A stretch of 7,079 nt of DNA from Candidatus Latescibacterota bacterium (GCA_023135015.1 JAGLTZ010000189.1:1-7079), one strand, 5' to 3'. Positions 1 to 5,997 are shown, counted from the first letter of the stretch. Numbers and translations are program-made. Notes: generated by a model not told the origin, from the letters alone.

Positions 1-2
1 CG

Positions 3-119
3 ACTGACAACAGTGAGATACTTCTGGGCGTACGATTGATATGGGCAAGTGGCCAGACAAGTTTCGGGAATCTGGCTGACATGGATGAAGTGTTTCTCAA
101 AGTGAAATACTCATTTTGA
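3..119 (+). CDS. C-terminal end of an outer-membrane beta-barrel-type protein (partial, runs off left edge)
   Basis: A reading frame is open from the left edge and stops at TGA 117-119. It encodes 38 residues, beginning TDNSEILLGVRLIWASG and ending DEVFLKVKYSF. The end alternates hydrophobic and polar residues and closes on an aromatic Phe. This is the classic C-terminal signature of outer-membrane beta-barrels recognised by the BAM machinery. The other two forward frames are stopped within the first 40 bases. No family can be named from so short a piece. It could be a porin-like or surface-structure protein. The next gene starts 83 bases downstream on the same strand with its own strong ribosome binding site, so co-transcription is possible but not shown. 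Confidence 0.55.
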   Translation, partial: TDNSEILLGVRLIWASGQTSFGNLADMDEVFLKVKYSF

Positions 120-161
120 TGATATCCGATCGGTATCATCCGCCCAACGAGTTCGGATATC
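118..161. repeat. Two overlapping, mutually exclusive inverted repeats
   Basis: Directly on the stop codon of the partial upstream gene lies GATGATATC (118-126), a 5-base loop, then GGTATCATC (132-140): nine pairs including one G-T. A second pairing uses part of the same left arm: GATATCCGA (121-129) is the exact reverse complement of TCGGATATC (153-161). The two hairpins cannot form together. Neither is followed by a T-run, so a standard intrinsic terminator is not supported. Possible roles are a 3'-end stabilising hairpin, a protein-binding palindrome, or a switch ahead of the thioesterase gene. The function is unknown. Confidence 0.4.
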
Positions 162-188
162 TCCATATCCATCTCAGTCTGGTGTGTT

Positions 189-195
189 AAGGAGG
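189..195 (+). promoter_or_regulatory. Strong Shine-Dalgarno site of the thioesterase gene
   Basis: AAGGAGG lies seven bases before the ATG at 203. It is a near-complete anti-16S match at ideal spacing and fixes this start codon. Confidence 0.85.
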
Positions 196-202
196 AGCGG
201 CA

Positions 203-733
203 ATGAACTCCAGGCTCACGCAGTGGCTGACAGAAGAAGATGACACATGGTCCCTTGTGGATATGCCTAATCATGTGACTCAAGGCAACTTCGTCTCCGG
301 AGACCCGGACGGCAACCGTCTGCGCATCCAGTACTTCACACACTTTACCGGTCTACAACTTATGAGTAAGGTCTGGTTCGGCCCCGGTACTCAGGGACCT
401 CCTGGATGTGTTCACGGTGGGAGTATAGCAGCGGTGCTTGACGAGGCGATGGGTGCTACGACCTGGTTGGCCGGATATACGGCCGTGGCCGCTGAGATCA
501 CAGTCACATTTCATAAGATGCTTCCCCTTGACACCTGCTGCCTTATCGAACCGAGAGTGGTCGAGGTTGATGGAAGAAAAATTTACACTAAGGCAGAAAT
601 AATGGATCGAGATGGCATGGTCTACTCAGAGGGGAAAGGGCTCTATATTACCGTCGACGCCAGTAAGTTCGGCAAGATGGTTGACCATGCCAGAGCACTG
701 TTAGGAGATGAACAATCTCCGGCTGCGGAGTAG
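203..733 (+). CDS. PaaI-like hotdog-fold acyl-CoA thioesterase
   Basis: A 176-residue protein of the PaaI/4HBT hotdog family, which hydrolyses acyl- or aryl-CoA thioesters in the cytoplasm. The diagnostic segment is VHGGSIAAVLDEAMG at residues 70-84. HGG (71-73) opens the central helix, and D80/E81 occupy the usual catalytic acid region. The second half (roughly residues 96-150, containing AEITVTFHKMLPL) gives the remaining strands of a single hotdog domain, as expected for a protein that works as a dimer or tetramer. The start is set by the AAGGAGG site. About 50 residues precede the hotdog core, and part of this (GNFVSGDPDGNRLRI) resembles the CFGCG-type N-terminus of some relatives but lacks the cysteines. 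The substrate cannot be told from sequence. It lies upstream of a patatin-like lipase on the same strand, with a tRNA remnant between them, so a shared role in acyl metabolism is only suggestive. Confidence 0.88.
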   Translation: MNSRLTQWLTEEDDTWSLVDMPNHVTQGNFVSGDPDGNRLRIQYFTHFTGLQLMSKVWFGPGTQGPPGCVHGGSIAAVLDEAMGATTWLAGYTAVAAEITVTFHKMLPLDTCCLIEPRVVEVDGRKIYTKAEIMDRDGMVYSEGKGLYITVDASKFGKMVDHARALLGDEQSPAAE

Positions 734-784
734 TGATAATTATTGTAGGAAGTGGAGTACCACCTCGGCGGGTGTTCCAGATCG

Positions 785-829
785 GTTTGACGCAGGAAGT
801 CACTGGTTCGAATCCGGTATCGCCCACCA
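785..829 (+). pseudogene. tRNA 3'-half remnant (tRNA-Val-like), possible attachment-site scar
   Basis: The segment contains a good T-arm (stem ACTGG 802-806, loop TTCGAAT 807-813, stem CCGGT 814-818), then the acceptor 3' strand ATCGCCC (819-825), discriminator A and an encoded CCA (827-829). Before it are a plausible variable loop (AAGTC, 797-801) and the 3' anticodon-stem strand GCAGG (792-796). The required 5' acceptor strand GGGCGAT is absent from the preceding 75 bases. No CCTGC partner for the anticodon stem is found either, and no proper D-arm can be drawn. The bases TTGAC just before GCAGG recall a Val-GAC anticodon loop that has lost two bases. This is therefore a broken tRNA. One explanation is the displaced tRNA 3' end left at the far side of an integrated element. 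Simple decay is the alternative. Confidence 0.6.
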
Positions 830-873
830 GGCCGAGCTTTCTATAATGAACTCTGACGACGCACATCTTTTCC

Positions 874-880
874 AGGGGGG
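874..880 (+). promoter_or_regulatory. Ribosome binding site supporting the TTG start of the patatin gene
   Basis: AGGGGGG ends seven bases before TTG at 888. The in-frame ATG at 846 has only weak purine content ahead of it, so this site favours the TTG start. Confidence 0.5.
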
Positions 881-887
881 ATACCTA

Positions 888-1826
888 TTGAGCGATCTCA
901 AAGGGGTAAAGATCGGGCTAGCCCTTGCTTCGGGTGGGTCGCGTGGATCGGCTCACGCCGGTGTGTTGAAGGTCCTCGAAAGGGAAAATGTATCCATCTC
1001 CGCTGTGGCGGGTTCGAGCATCGGAGCGGTTGTAGGCGGGGCTTACGCGGCTGGGGTATCGGTGGAACGGATCGAACAGGAGTGGCTCAACACGGACCTC
1101 CCAAAGGTAGTGCGGAGCTTTCTCCCCACCTTTCCGCGTGCGGGCCTGAGCTCGGGGAGTGAGATTCACAAGTACTTGCAAGACTTGCTCGACAACGTAC
1201 AGAACGTACAGGTTGAGAAGCTTCCCATTCCGTTTGCTGCCATCGGCTGCGACATCGATACTGGGGAGGCGGTGGTGCTTGATCGTGGATCCTTGGCCGA
1301 TGCCATGCGCGCGTCCGCCTCGATCCCGGGCATCTTCCATCCGGTGCGCTGGGGAGGACACCTCCTGGTGGACGGAGGGTTGGTGGAGCCGATGCCGGTG
1401 CGGGTCTGTCGGGAGATGGGAGCGGATATTGTGATTGGGGTCGATATTGTTCCCATTCCTTACCCTACAACTTCGGATCGGCGAGGCGTGTGGGAACGTC
1501 TGGGACAGGGCCTTCGAGAAGGAGTAACGAGCAAGACATGGATTCCGGGGAGTCTGACAGAGCTTCTGGACGACGTGTTCAAAGAGCGACCGGAGAAAGA
1601 ACGCCCTCTGCCGGGGGTATACAGCATCATCAATCAATCGGTGGCAATCTTCCAACAGGAGATCATGCGTCTCAAGTTGACCCTGTGGCCGGCGGACATG
1701 ATTATTCATCCGGAGCTTCCCCGTGGGCTAACCTACCTCAGTGCGGACGAGGGGATCCGTGCCGGTGAACGGGCAATGGAACGAGCTCTTCCCGAGCTGC
1801 ACGCCCTCCTTGCCGAAAAGGGTTGA
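888..1826 (+). CDS. Patatin-like phospholipase (RssA/NTE family)
   Basis: A single-domain patatin-type serine acyl hydrolase that would cleave fatty acyl esters of phospholipids or lysophospholipids using a Ser-Asp dyad. Counting from the TTG start (312 residues), the oxyanion-hole loop is ASGGSRG at 14-20, the nucleophile elbow is GSSIG at 42-46 (Ser44), and the catalytic Asp is in DGG at 162-164 (Asp162) followed by the family-typical EPMPV. All catalytic parts are present, and the length fits the RssA-like group, which has no extra domains. No signal peptide is seen, so it is probably cytoplasmic or peripheral to the inner membrane. TTG 888 is preferred because it has an AGGGGGG site and puts the conserved KIGLALASGG strand close to the N-terminus, as in relatives. 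ATG 846 would add 14 residues. The frame also stays open further upstream through the tRNA remnant, but that part is not protein-like. Confidence 0.9.
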   Translation: MSDLKGVKIGLALASGGSRGSAHAGVLKVLERENVSISAVAGSSIGAVVGGAYAAGVSVERIEQEWLNTDLPKVVRSFLPTFPRAGLSSGSEIHKYLQDLLDNVQNVQVEKLPIPFAAIGCDIDTGEAVVLDRGSLADAMRASASIPGIFHPVRWGGHLLVDGGLVEPMPVRVCREMGADIVIGVDIVPIPYPTTSDRRGVWERLGQGLREGVTSKTWIPGSLTELLDDVFKERPEKERPLPGVYSIINQSVAIFQQEIMRLKLTLWPADMIIHPELPRGLTYLSADEGIRAGERAMERALPELHALLAEKG

Positions 1827-1838
1827 AAATAGAGGGCG
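1802..1838. repeat. Inverted repeat over the patatin stop codon
   Basis: CGCCCTC (1802-1808) pairs exactly with GAGGGCG (1832-1838) across a 23-base loop that includes the TGA stop. A smaller CCTT/AAGG pairing is possible inside. No T-run follows, so a role as a terminator is weakly supported. Half of it lies in coding sequence and may be chance. Confidence 0.25.
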
Positions 1839-1908
1839 ATCAAGAGGGTTGTCTCCCCGAAGAATCACATCTTTATAAACCGTACCTAATTACGAATACT
1901 ATTTTATA
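1827..1908. other. Convergent AT-rich intergenic gap
   Basis: This is the meeting point of the plus-strand patatin gene and the minus-strand sugar/deacetylase operon. The second half (about 1870-1908) is clearly richer in A and T than its surroundings. It contains a direct repeat of ATACTA, but no GC-rich hairpin with a T-run on either strand. Transcription presumably ends here by another mechanism, or at weak structures. Confidence 0.5.
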
Positions 1909-2811
1909 CTAAGTAAGCGTTTCCAGGAATGCAGCGACCCCCGAAGTAAGGTTATCGAGGCTATAGCCACCCTCCAGGACTCCGGCGATGGGGGCGCCGC
2001 AGTCGAGCAGCCTCACGGTCAAAGTTGTATAGTCCTCGGCTCTGAGGGTAAAGCCGGCAAGGGGATCGAGCGACATAGAGTCGAAACCCGCACTGACCAG
2101 AATGAGATCAGGTCTCCATCCATCGGTCGCCTCCTCAATTGCTGAACTCAGATCCCGAACATAATCCTGGGGCGGCAGACCACCGGGGCGGGGTACGTTC
2201 CAGATATTGCCTACACCGCGCTCCTGTTCCGAGCCGGTGCCTGGATAATGCGGCCACTGATGCATCGACACATAGCGGATAGACGGGTCCTGCTCCACCA
2301 GCGCCTGGGTGCCGTTGCCGTGATGCACATCCCAATCGACTATCAGAACCCTCTCCACACCTTCCCAGGCTAGTGCTTCCCGGGCGGCCACCACGACATT
2401 GTTTATCAGACAGAATCCCATCGCCCTGTCGGCCAGAGCGTGATGCCCGGGGGGCCTTATGGCGGCGAAGGCACCCTCCCTCTCACGGACGGCCAGCCGG
2501 GCGGCCGTAATCGCCCCCCCGGCCGCCCTCAGAGCGGCCTGCCAGCTCGCGCTGTTAGTCACGGTGTCCGGATCGAGCCTCGCCCCACCCCGCTCGCTCG
2601 ATTCCTTGATCAGTTCAAGGTAATCAGGCCGGTGCACCCGGGAGAGCTGTTCCAGGGTTGCCTGGGGCGCTTCATGCCATACGATCCGCGCCTTCCATTG
2701 GGGCTGATGGAGGAGTTCAAGAATGGCTTCCAGTCGCTCCGGTCGCTCCGGATGCCCGAAACCGGCGCTGTGCTCGAGGCATACGGGATGCGTGACGAGA
2801 TGCAGGTTCAT
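1909..2811 (-). CDS. Histone deacetylase family protein (class II-like bacterial amidohydrolase)
   Basis: A zinc-dependent deacetylase/amidohydrolase of the arginase-deacetylase fold. From the Met at 2811 (300 residues) the active site is complete. RPPGHHA at 119-125 carries the tandem His pair (123, 124). DWDVHHGNG at 159-167 gives zinc ligands Asp161 and His163. AGFDSMSLDPLAG at 241-253 gives the third ligand Asp244, and GGYS at 281-284 gives the catalytic Tyr283. The PPGHH form, rather than GGLHH, points to the class II/HDAH/polyamine-deacetylase side of the family rather than class I. No signal peptide is seen, so it is probably cytoplasmic. The substrate could be acetylated lysine, an acetylpolyamine or another N-acyl compound. 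Start choice: Met 2811 begins the conserved LVTHPVCLEH strand, and an ATG at 2829 lies only two bases after the upstream stop codon. A GTG at 2868 is also possible but would overlap that gene. The arrangement suggests translational coupling to the glycosidase-like gene. Confidence 0.92.
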   Translation of the reverse strand: MNLHLVTHPVCLEHSAGFGHPERPERLEAILELLHQPQWKARIVWHEAPQATLEQLSRVHRPDYLELIKESSERGGARLDPDTVTNSASWQAALRAAGGAITAARLAVREREGAFAAIRPPGHHALADRAMGFCLINNVVVAAREALAWEGVERVLIVDWDVHHGNGTQALVEQDPSIRYVSMHQWPHYPGTGSEQERGVGNIWNVPRPGGLPPQDYVRDLSSAIEEATDGWRPDLILVSAGFDSMSLDPLAGFTLRAEDYTTLTVRLLDCGAPIAGVLEGGYSLDNLTSGVAAFLETLT

Positions 2812-2831
2812 GGAGGAGCCGGACCGCATTA

Positions 2832-4247
2832 CTACAGCGTGGATAAGCAGTTCGGCGTCCCACTCCACACATACAAGACCGCATCTCCGTCAAAGGGGGC
2901 AACGAACTCACGTTTCGCACCTCCCAGAACGGTTCCCGCACCAATGGTTTCACCGGTAGAAGGGTTGAACCACTCCATGTCGAGCCTGCCTGCCGCCGCG
3001 GACAGTTCAAGAGTCGCCATTCCACCTTCCGGCAGGTAGACCAGGTATTCTTCCCCGGGATTGGCCAGGCAGTACTCAGTAGAGGATAAATGGCTGGAGG
3101 GCTTCATTTTCACCAGATCAATACGCTCCGCGAAGGTGCGGGTGTAGCCCATACTCCTGCGGACCGGGTCCCACTCCGGGTCAAGCCAGCCGCCCTTATC
3201 AGCTTCCAGATAGGGGTCCATGAAGATCGGATTCATCCCGCGCAGAAAGCTTTTCCAGACCCACGACTGGTTCCCGCCAATGCCCCACAGGTGGTCTGTG
3301 TCGGTGATGATGACTTTGGCGCCGTCCGCATCGGGCGGATTGTTCCGGTAGCCGCCCTCGTGATTGGGCGAAACCCAGTCCGCCGGACTCTCGAAGAGCG
3401 TCGAGTTGCTCCCGCCCCTGTACTGAAAAGTCATCCCGATCGAATGCTGCTTCGGCTTATCCTTCTCGTACTCGCGGATGTAATTGATCATGTGGTACTG
3501 CCAGTCCGTGGAGGAGGGCCCCGACTCGTTGGCTATCTCGAACAGGACGTTATCAAGATCATTGACAGTGTCTATGACCTTGCGAACGTAAGCCTCCTGT
3601 ATCCTGGTAACGGCGGGCATCTCGAGCGTGTGGATCTCGGTGCCCCTCCCATCGCCGTTCCTGTCGCCGTCAATGCCGTTGATGTTGTTGTTTCTATTGA
3701 AGGGGTGCCCATCCCAACACCAGGAAGGCAAAGAGAACTGCATGCCGTGTCCTTCGAACAGCATGATGGAAACGTATATTCCTCTTTCTCCGGCATCGAC
3801 GACCCGTGAACGGAGCCGGTGGAAATAGGCCTGGTCGAACCGGTTGAGATCGAACCTGGGGCTCCCGTCCAGAGCTGTCACGGAGCCGGTGCGGGGCCAG
3901 GGGAAAGGAGTCTTGTAGCGAAACTGATTTTCTGCATATGAATACTTTGCAAGCTCCCATGTCCACAGACGGATGAAATTGTGATTAAACCGCACAAGCA
4001 TATCCAGGTATGCTTCATAATCGAACGGCGCGGGCGTCGGCGTATCGCCCGTGTCCTTTAGGTTGTTCCACGTATGCGACCCGACCAGGTAAATCGCCTT
4101 TCCGCTGCCATTGGTGAAATAGCGTGGATTCTCCATACAAACTCGTAAGGGGCCGTTCGCGGGTCCGGCATCGTTGGCGTACACTCCACCTAGAAGCAGG
4201 CCCGTAATACACATTCCCAATAGACTTATCCGGCTCTCATGATTCAT
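2832..4247 (-). CDS. Secreted DUF4038-type glycoside hydrolase-like protein with C-terminal collagen-binding-like domain
   Basis: A probable exported TIM-barrel glycosidase of the DUF4038/apiosidase-like group. From ATG 4247, residues 1-24 form a signal peptide (hydrophobic ISLLGMCITGLLLGG, cleavage near VYA-ND). In numbering that starts one codon earlier at GTG 4250, the catalytic-like barrel covers about 36-385. It opens with PRYFTNGSGKAIYLVGSHTW and contains FEIANES (237-243), where Asn241-Glu242 match the acid/base position of clan GH-A. The beta-7 segment VIITDTDHLWG (313-323) offers Asp instead of the usual Glu nucleophile. The C-terminal 80 residues (about 390-465, with AAAGRLDMEWFNPSTGE) look like the putative collagen-binding beta-domain often paired with this barrel. 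At 194-205 there is an EF-hand-like loop. ATG 4247 is favoured, with GGGA five bases and GGAG ten bases upstream. The enzyme activity and substrate are not determined. The neighbours point to a plant or algal glycan. The stop lies against the deacetylase start. Confidence 0.85.
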   Translation of the reverse strand: MNHESRISLLGMCITGLLLGGVYANDAGPANGPLRVCMENPRYFTNGSGKAIYLVGSHTWNNLKDTGDTPTPAPFDYEAYLDMLVRFNHNFIRLWTWELAKYSYAENQFRYKTPFPWPRTGSVTALDGSPRFDLNRFDQAYFHRLRSRVVDAGERGIYVSIMLFEGHGMQFSLPSWCWDGHPFNRNNNINGIDGDRNGDGRGTEIHTLEMPAVTRIQEAYVRKVIDTVNDLDNVLFEIANESGPSSTDWQYHMINYIREYEKDKPKQHSIGMTFQYRGGSNSTLFESPADWVSPNHEGGYRNNPPDADGAKVIITDTDHLWGIGGNQSWVWKSFLRGMNPIFMDPYLEADKGGWLDPEWDPVRRSMGYTRTFAERIDLVKMKPSSHLSSTEYCLANPGEEYLVYLPEGGMATLELSAAAGRLDMEWFNPSTGETIGAGTVLGGAKREFVAPFDGDAVLYVWSGTPNCLSTL

Positions 4248-4269
4248 CACGTTCCCGCTCCGATGGAAC

Positions 4270-4318
4270 AGATTTATGTAAATCTAGTTTTAGATTGTCC
4301 GGTATTTCGAATCTAAAA
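4270..4318. promoter_or_regulatory. Nested AT-rich palindromes before the glycosidase-like gene
   Basis: AGATTTATGTAAATCT (4270-4285) is palindromic except for its two central bases. Next to it, TTTTAGATT (4288-4296) and AATCTAAAA (4310-4318) are perfect 9-base inverted arms around a 13-base loop. The core AATCTA/TAGATT recurs three times. The block fills the gap between the outer-membrane remnant and the glycosidase-like gene and is much richer in A and T than its surroundings. It could be an operator for an internal promoter or a structure at the end of the upstream transcript. No convincing -35/-10 pair was identified. Confidence 0.4.
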
Positions 4319-4551
4319 GCCACCGCCGATCGACACGACAAATACCCGTCCCTGCCCGCTCGTGAGCCGCCACGCGAAATCGAGCCTCAGGAAGGTGAAT
4401 ATTCGCCCGATACCGAACCCAACTTCCCAGTTCGTCTCCTCGACAGCCTTATCCATGTATGTAAATGTACCGTCCCGTGTAGAGCGGAACCCGCACCAGC
4501 CGGCAGCTGCGCGCAGGAGGAAGTCGATGTTCCCCTGCCCGGTGGGGTCCT
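4313..4551 (-). pseudogene. C-terminal remnant of an outer-membrane protein (DUF5686-like)
   Basis: A minus-strand frame ending at TAG 4313-4315 reads protein-like for about its last 65 residues. It contains FTYMDKAVEETNWEVGFGIG, RIFTFLRLDFAWRLTSGQG and a final RVFVVSIGGGF. The E-GFGI-RIF-F-R-DF-WRL pattern and the terminal Phe strand match the C-terminus of DUF5686-type outer-membrane proteins (carboxypeptidase-regulatory-like domain plus beta-barrel), known mainly from Bacteroidota and related phyla. Such proteins are around 800 residues. Here everything upstream is replaced by the 3' end of the isomerase/DUF1080 gene, which stops at 4552-4554, and the remnant lies in a different frame from it. 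No start codon with a ribosome binding site was found. I read it as a truncated gene left at a recombination junction. A translated 47-residue piece from ATG 4456 is possible but unlikely. Confidence 0.55.
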
Positions 4552-5997
4552 CTACGGCAGTTCCTTCACGAAGATATTTCTGAACTGGATCGTGGTGTCC
4601 CAGTCGTGGTTCTGTAAACCGACGTAACCGTCCCCGGCGAAATCCGCCACCTTGCCCCGCGGTTCGGCGTCCCACTCCACAACGACCTGCCCGTTCAGTT
4701 CGACCTCGATACGACTGTCCACAAAGGTGATCTTGATGTGGTTCCACTCTCCGGTCGGGTTAAACGCCGCGGCCCGCGCAGGTTCAGCGTCGTAAACGGC
4801 TCCGCTCATATGTACGCCCTCTCCGCTGTCAGCGATCTGGATCTCGAACGAGTGGTAGATGTAGTCGTTGCTGGTGGGAACATCGGGAACCCTGATGAAG
4901 ATGCCGGAGTTGGTGTGTCTATCCGAGCACCTGTAGTCGAGTTCCAGAATGAAGTTCCTGTACCGCTTCGCGCTGTACCAGAAGAGCCCCATACCACCAC
5001 GCCCGGTCAAAACCCCGGTCCTGCGATCGAGTTCGAAATGACCGGGACCGTAATGGTTCCATCCATCTTTGGAGTATCCCCTGACCGTCCTTCTCAGGAT
5101 CCGCTCGTAGCCTTCCCAGTAAGTGATGCTCTTAATGTATTCGATGCCTTTCAGAATCGAGGGTTCCGGGTTCTCCACCTCATCCGGATGCTCATGCTCG
5201 ATTGTCAGGTATCCCTGATAGCCCTGCAGCGTAAGCTCGGCAAGAATATCGTGAACATTGGCCAGGCCCGAGCCGAAAGGTACATCCAGGGCCCTCCTCT
5301 CGCCGAACGTGTCCAGGTCTTTCAGGTGGACGTCGATGATCCGTCCCTTCAGCAGGCGCAGGGCTTCTACGGGATTCACACCGGTTCGCATCCAGTGACC
5401 CGTATCCGCGCACGAGCCGATCCTGGGGTCGCGCCCCTCCACCCGTTCGAGCACCGTTTCGGGGCGGGCATACCTGGAGGGTGCGGGGTGGTTGTGTACG
5501 GCCACACGGATGTTGTACTCCTGCACCAGTTTCTCGATAAGGGAAAAGTCCTCGGTATCCGGTTCGGTGACAATAGTACGGATGCCCAACCTTCGCGCGA
5601 AATCGAAGACCTTCCTGGCGCTCTCCTCGGTATTTTCGAAGTTCACAACTCCGTAGGCCACCAGCCTTATTCCCACTTCCCGGATCCTGCGACGGACCGT
5701 TCTGATGTGCTCGTCGCCCATATTGTGGTCGAAGCGCACATCGCCTGTCTCCGCGCTGAGCCTCTGGCCGGGATAGGGCTGCAGGTAGTCGATCCCGAGC
5801 GCCTTCACCTTATCCAGAGTCTCCATGAAGGTGAATCTCCTGTAGGTCCAGCACTGGACCGCCAGCGGGAATCTCTCGATCCTCACATCCCGGTATTCGG
5901 CGGCTGCCGGAGCCTGCTGGGGATCGCGGGCCTCGGCTGACGACGAAACGAGAACAACCAGACCGATCGCGGCATACAGCCATATTCTCAGTTTCAT
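4552..5997 (-). CDS. Secreted fusion: xylose-isomerase-like TIM barrel + DUF1080 (3-keto-disaccharide hydrolase-type) domain
   Basis: A 481-residue two-domain protein. Residues 1-23 are a signal peptide (KLRIWLYAAIGLVVLVSSS, cleavage after AEA), so it should act in the periplasm or beyond. Residues 40-295 form an AP-endonuclease-2/xylose-isomerase-like barrel like sugar epimerases. Likely metal ligands are Glu145 (VTEPD), Asp198 (CADTGHW), His224 (DVHLKD) and Glu267 (TIEHEH), with His168/His170 (VAVHNH) nearby, so the site looks intact. Residues 308-480 are a DUF1080 jelly-roll with the usual landmarks: GWNHYG (312), LDYRCSDRHTNSGIFIRV (353-370), FEIQIAD (384), SGAVYD (398), GEWNHIKI (416), LNGQVV (434) and YVGLQNH (458-464), closing on FRNIFVKEL. 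Known families suggest epimerisation or lyase action on a sugar together with cleavage of a 3-keto-glycoside. The start is ATG 5997 with GGGGGA five bases upstream. It follows the oxidoreductase gene by 60 bases, fitting one operon. Confidence 0.9.
   Translation of the reverse strand: MKLRIWLYAAIGLVVLVSSSAEARDPQQAPAAAEYRDVRIERFPLAVQCWTYRRFTFMETLDKVKALGIDYLQPYPGQRLSAETGDVRFDHNMGDEHIRTVRRRIREVGIRLVAYGVVNFENTEESARKVFDFARRLGIRTIVTEPDTEDFSLIEKLVQEYNIRVAVHNHPAPSRYARPETVLERVEGRDPRIGSCADTGHWMRTGVNPVEALRLLKGRIIDVHLKDLDTFGERRALDVPFGSGLANVHDILAELTLQGYQGYLTIEHEHPDEVENPEPSILKGIEYIKSITYWEGYERILRRTVRGYSKDGWNHYGPGHFELDRRTGVLTGRGGMGLFWYSAKRYRNFILELDYRCSDRHTNSGIFIRVPDVPTSNDYIYHSFEIQIADSGEGVHMSGAVYDAEPARAAAFNPTGEWNHIKITFVDSRIEVELNGQVVVEWDAEPRGKVADFAGDGYVGLQNHDWDTTIQFRNIFVKELP

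Noticed and set aside
740..829. Complete functional tRNA
   Set aside because: Only the 3' half folds. The acceptor 5' strand, the D-arm and the 5' anticodon-stem strand could not be found within the needed distance.
648..866. Minus-strand 72-residue frame containing GDTGFEPVTSC
   Set aside because: This peptide pattern is the well-known spurious translation of the antisense strand of a tRNA T-arm. It exists because of the tRNA remnant at 785-829 and also overlaps the end of the thioesterase gene.
918..1709. Long minus-strand frame (263 residues) opposite the patatin gene
   Set aside because: It lies wholly antisense to a gene with a complete catalytic motif set, has low-complexity Arg/His-rich content, and shows no family motif.
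1827..1908. Bidirectional intrinsic terminator between the convergent genes
   Set aside because: There is no GC-rich stem followed by a T-run on either strand. The AT-rich part holds direct repeats rather than an inverted repeat.
2440..3039. Plus-strand frame of 199 residues across the deacetylase/glycosidase junction
   Set aside because: It is antisense to two genes with complete motifs, has Pro/Gly/Arg-rich low-complexity content and no family match.
3090..3809. Plus-strand frame (239 residues) opposite the DUF4038-like gene
   Set aside because: It is a shadow of the well-supported minus-strand coding sequence, with no motif and no ribosome binding site of note.
4738..5940. Plus-strand frame of 400 residues opposite the isomerase/DUF1080 fusion
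   Set aside because: Its length is striking, but it mirrors a two-domain gene with intact motifs. The translation is rich in Val, Pro and Arg without recognisable domains, as expected from a GC-rich antisense frame.
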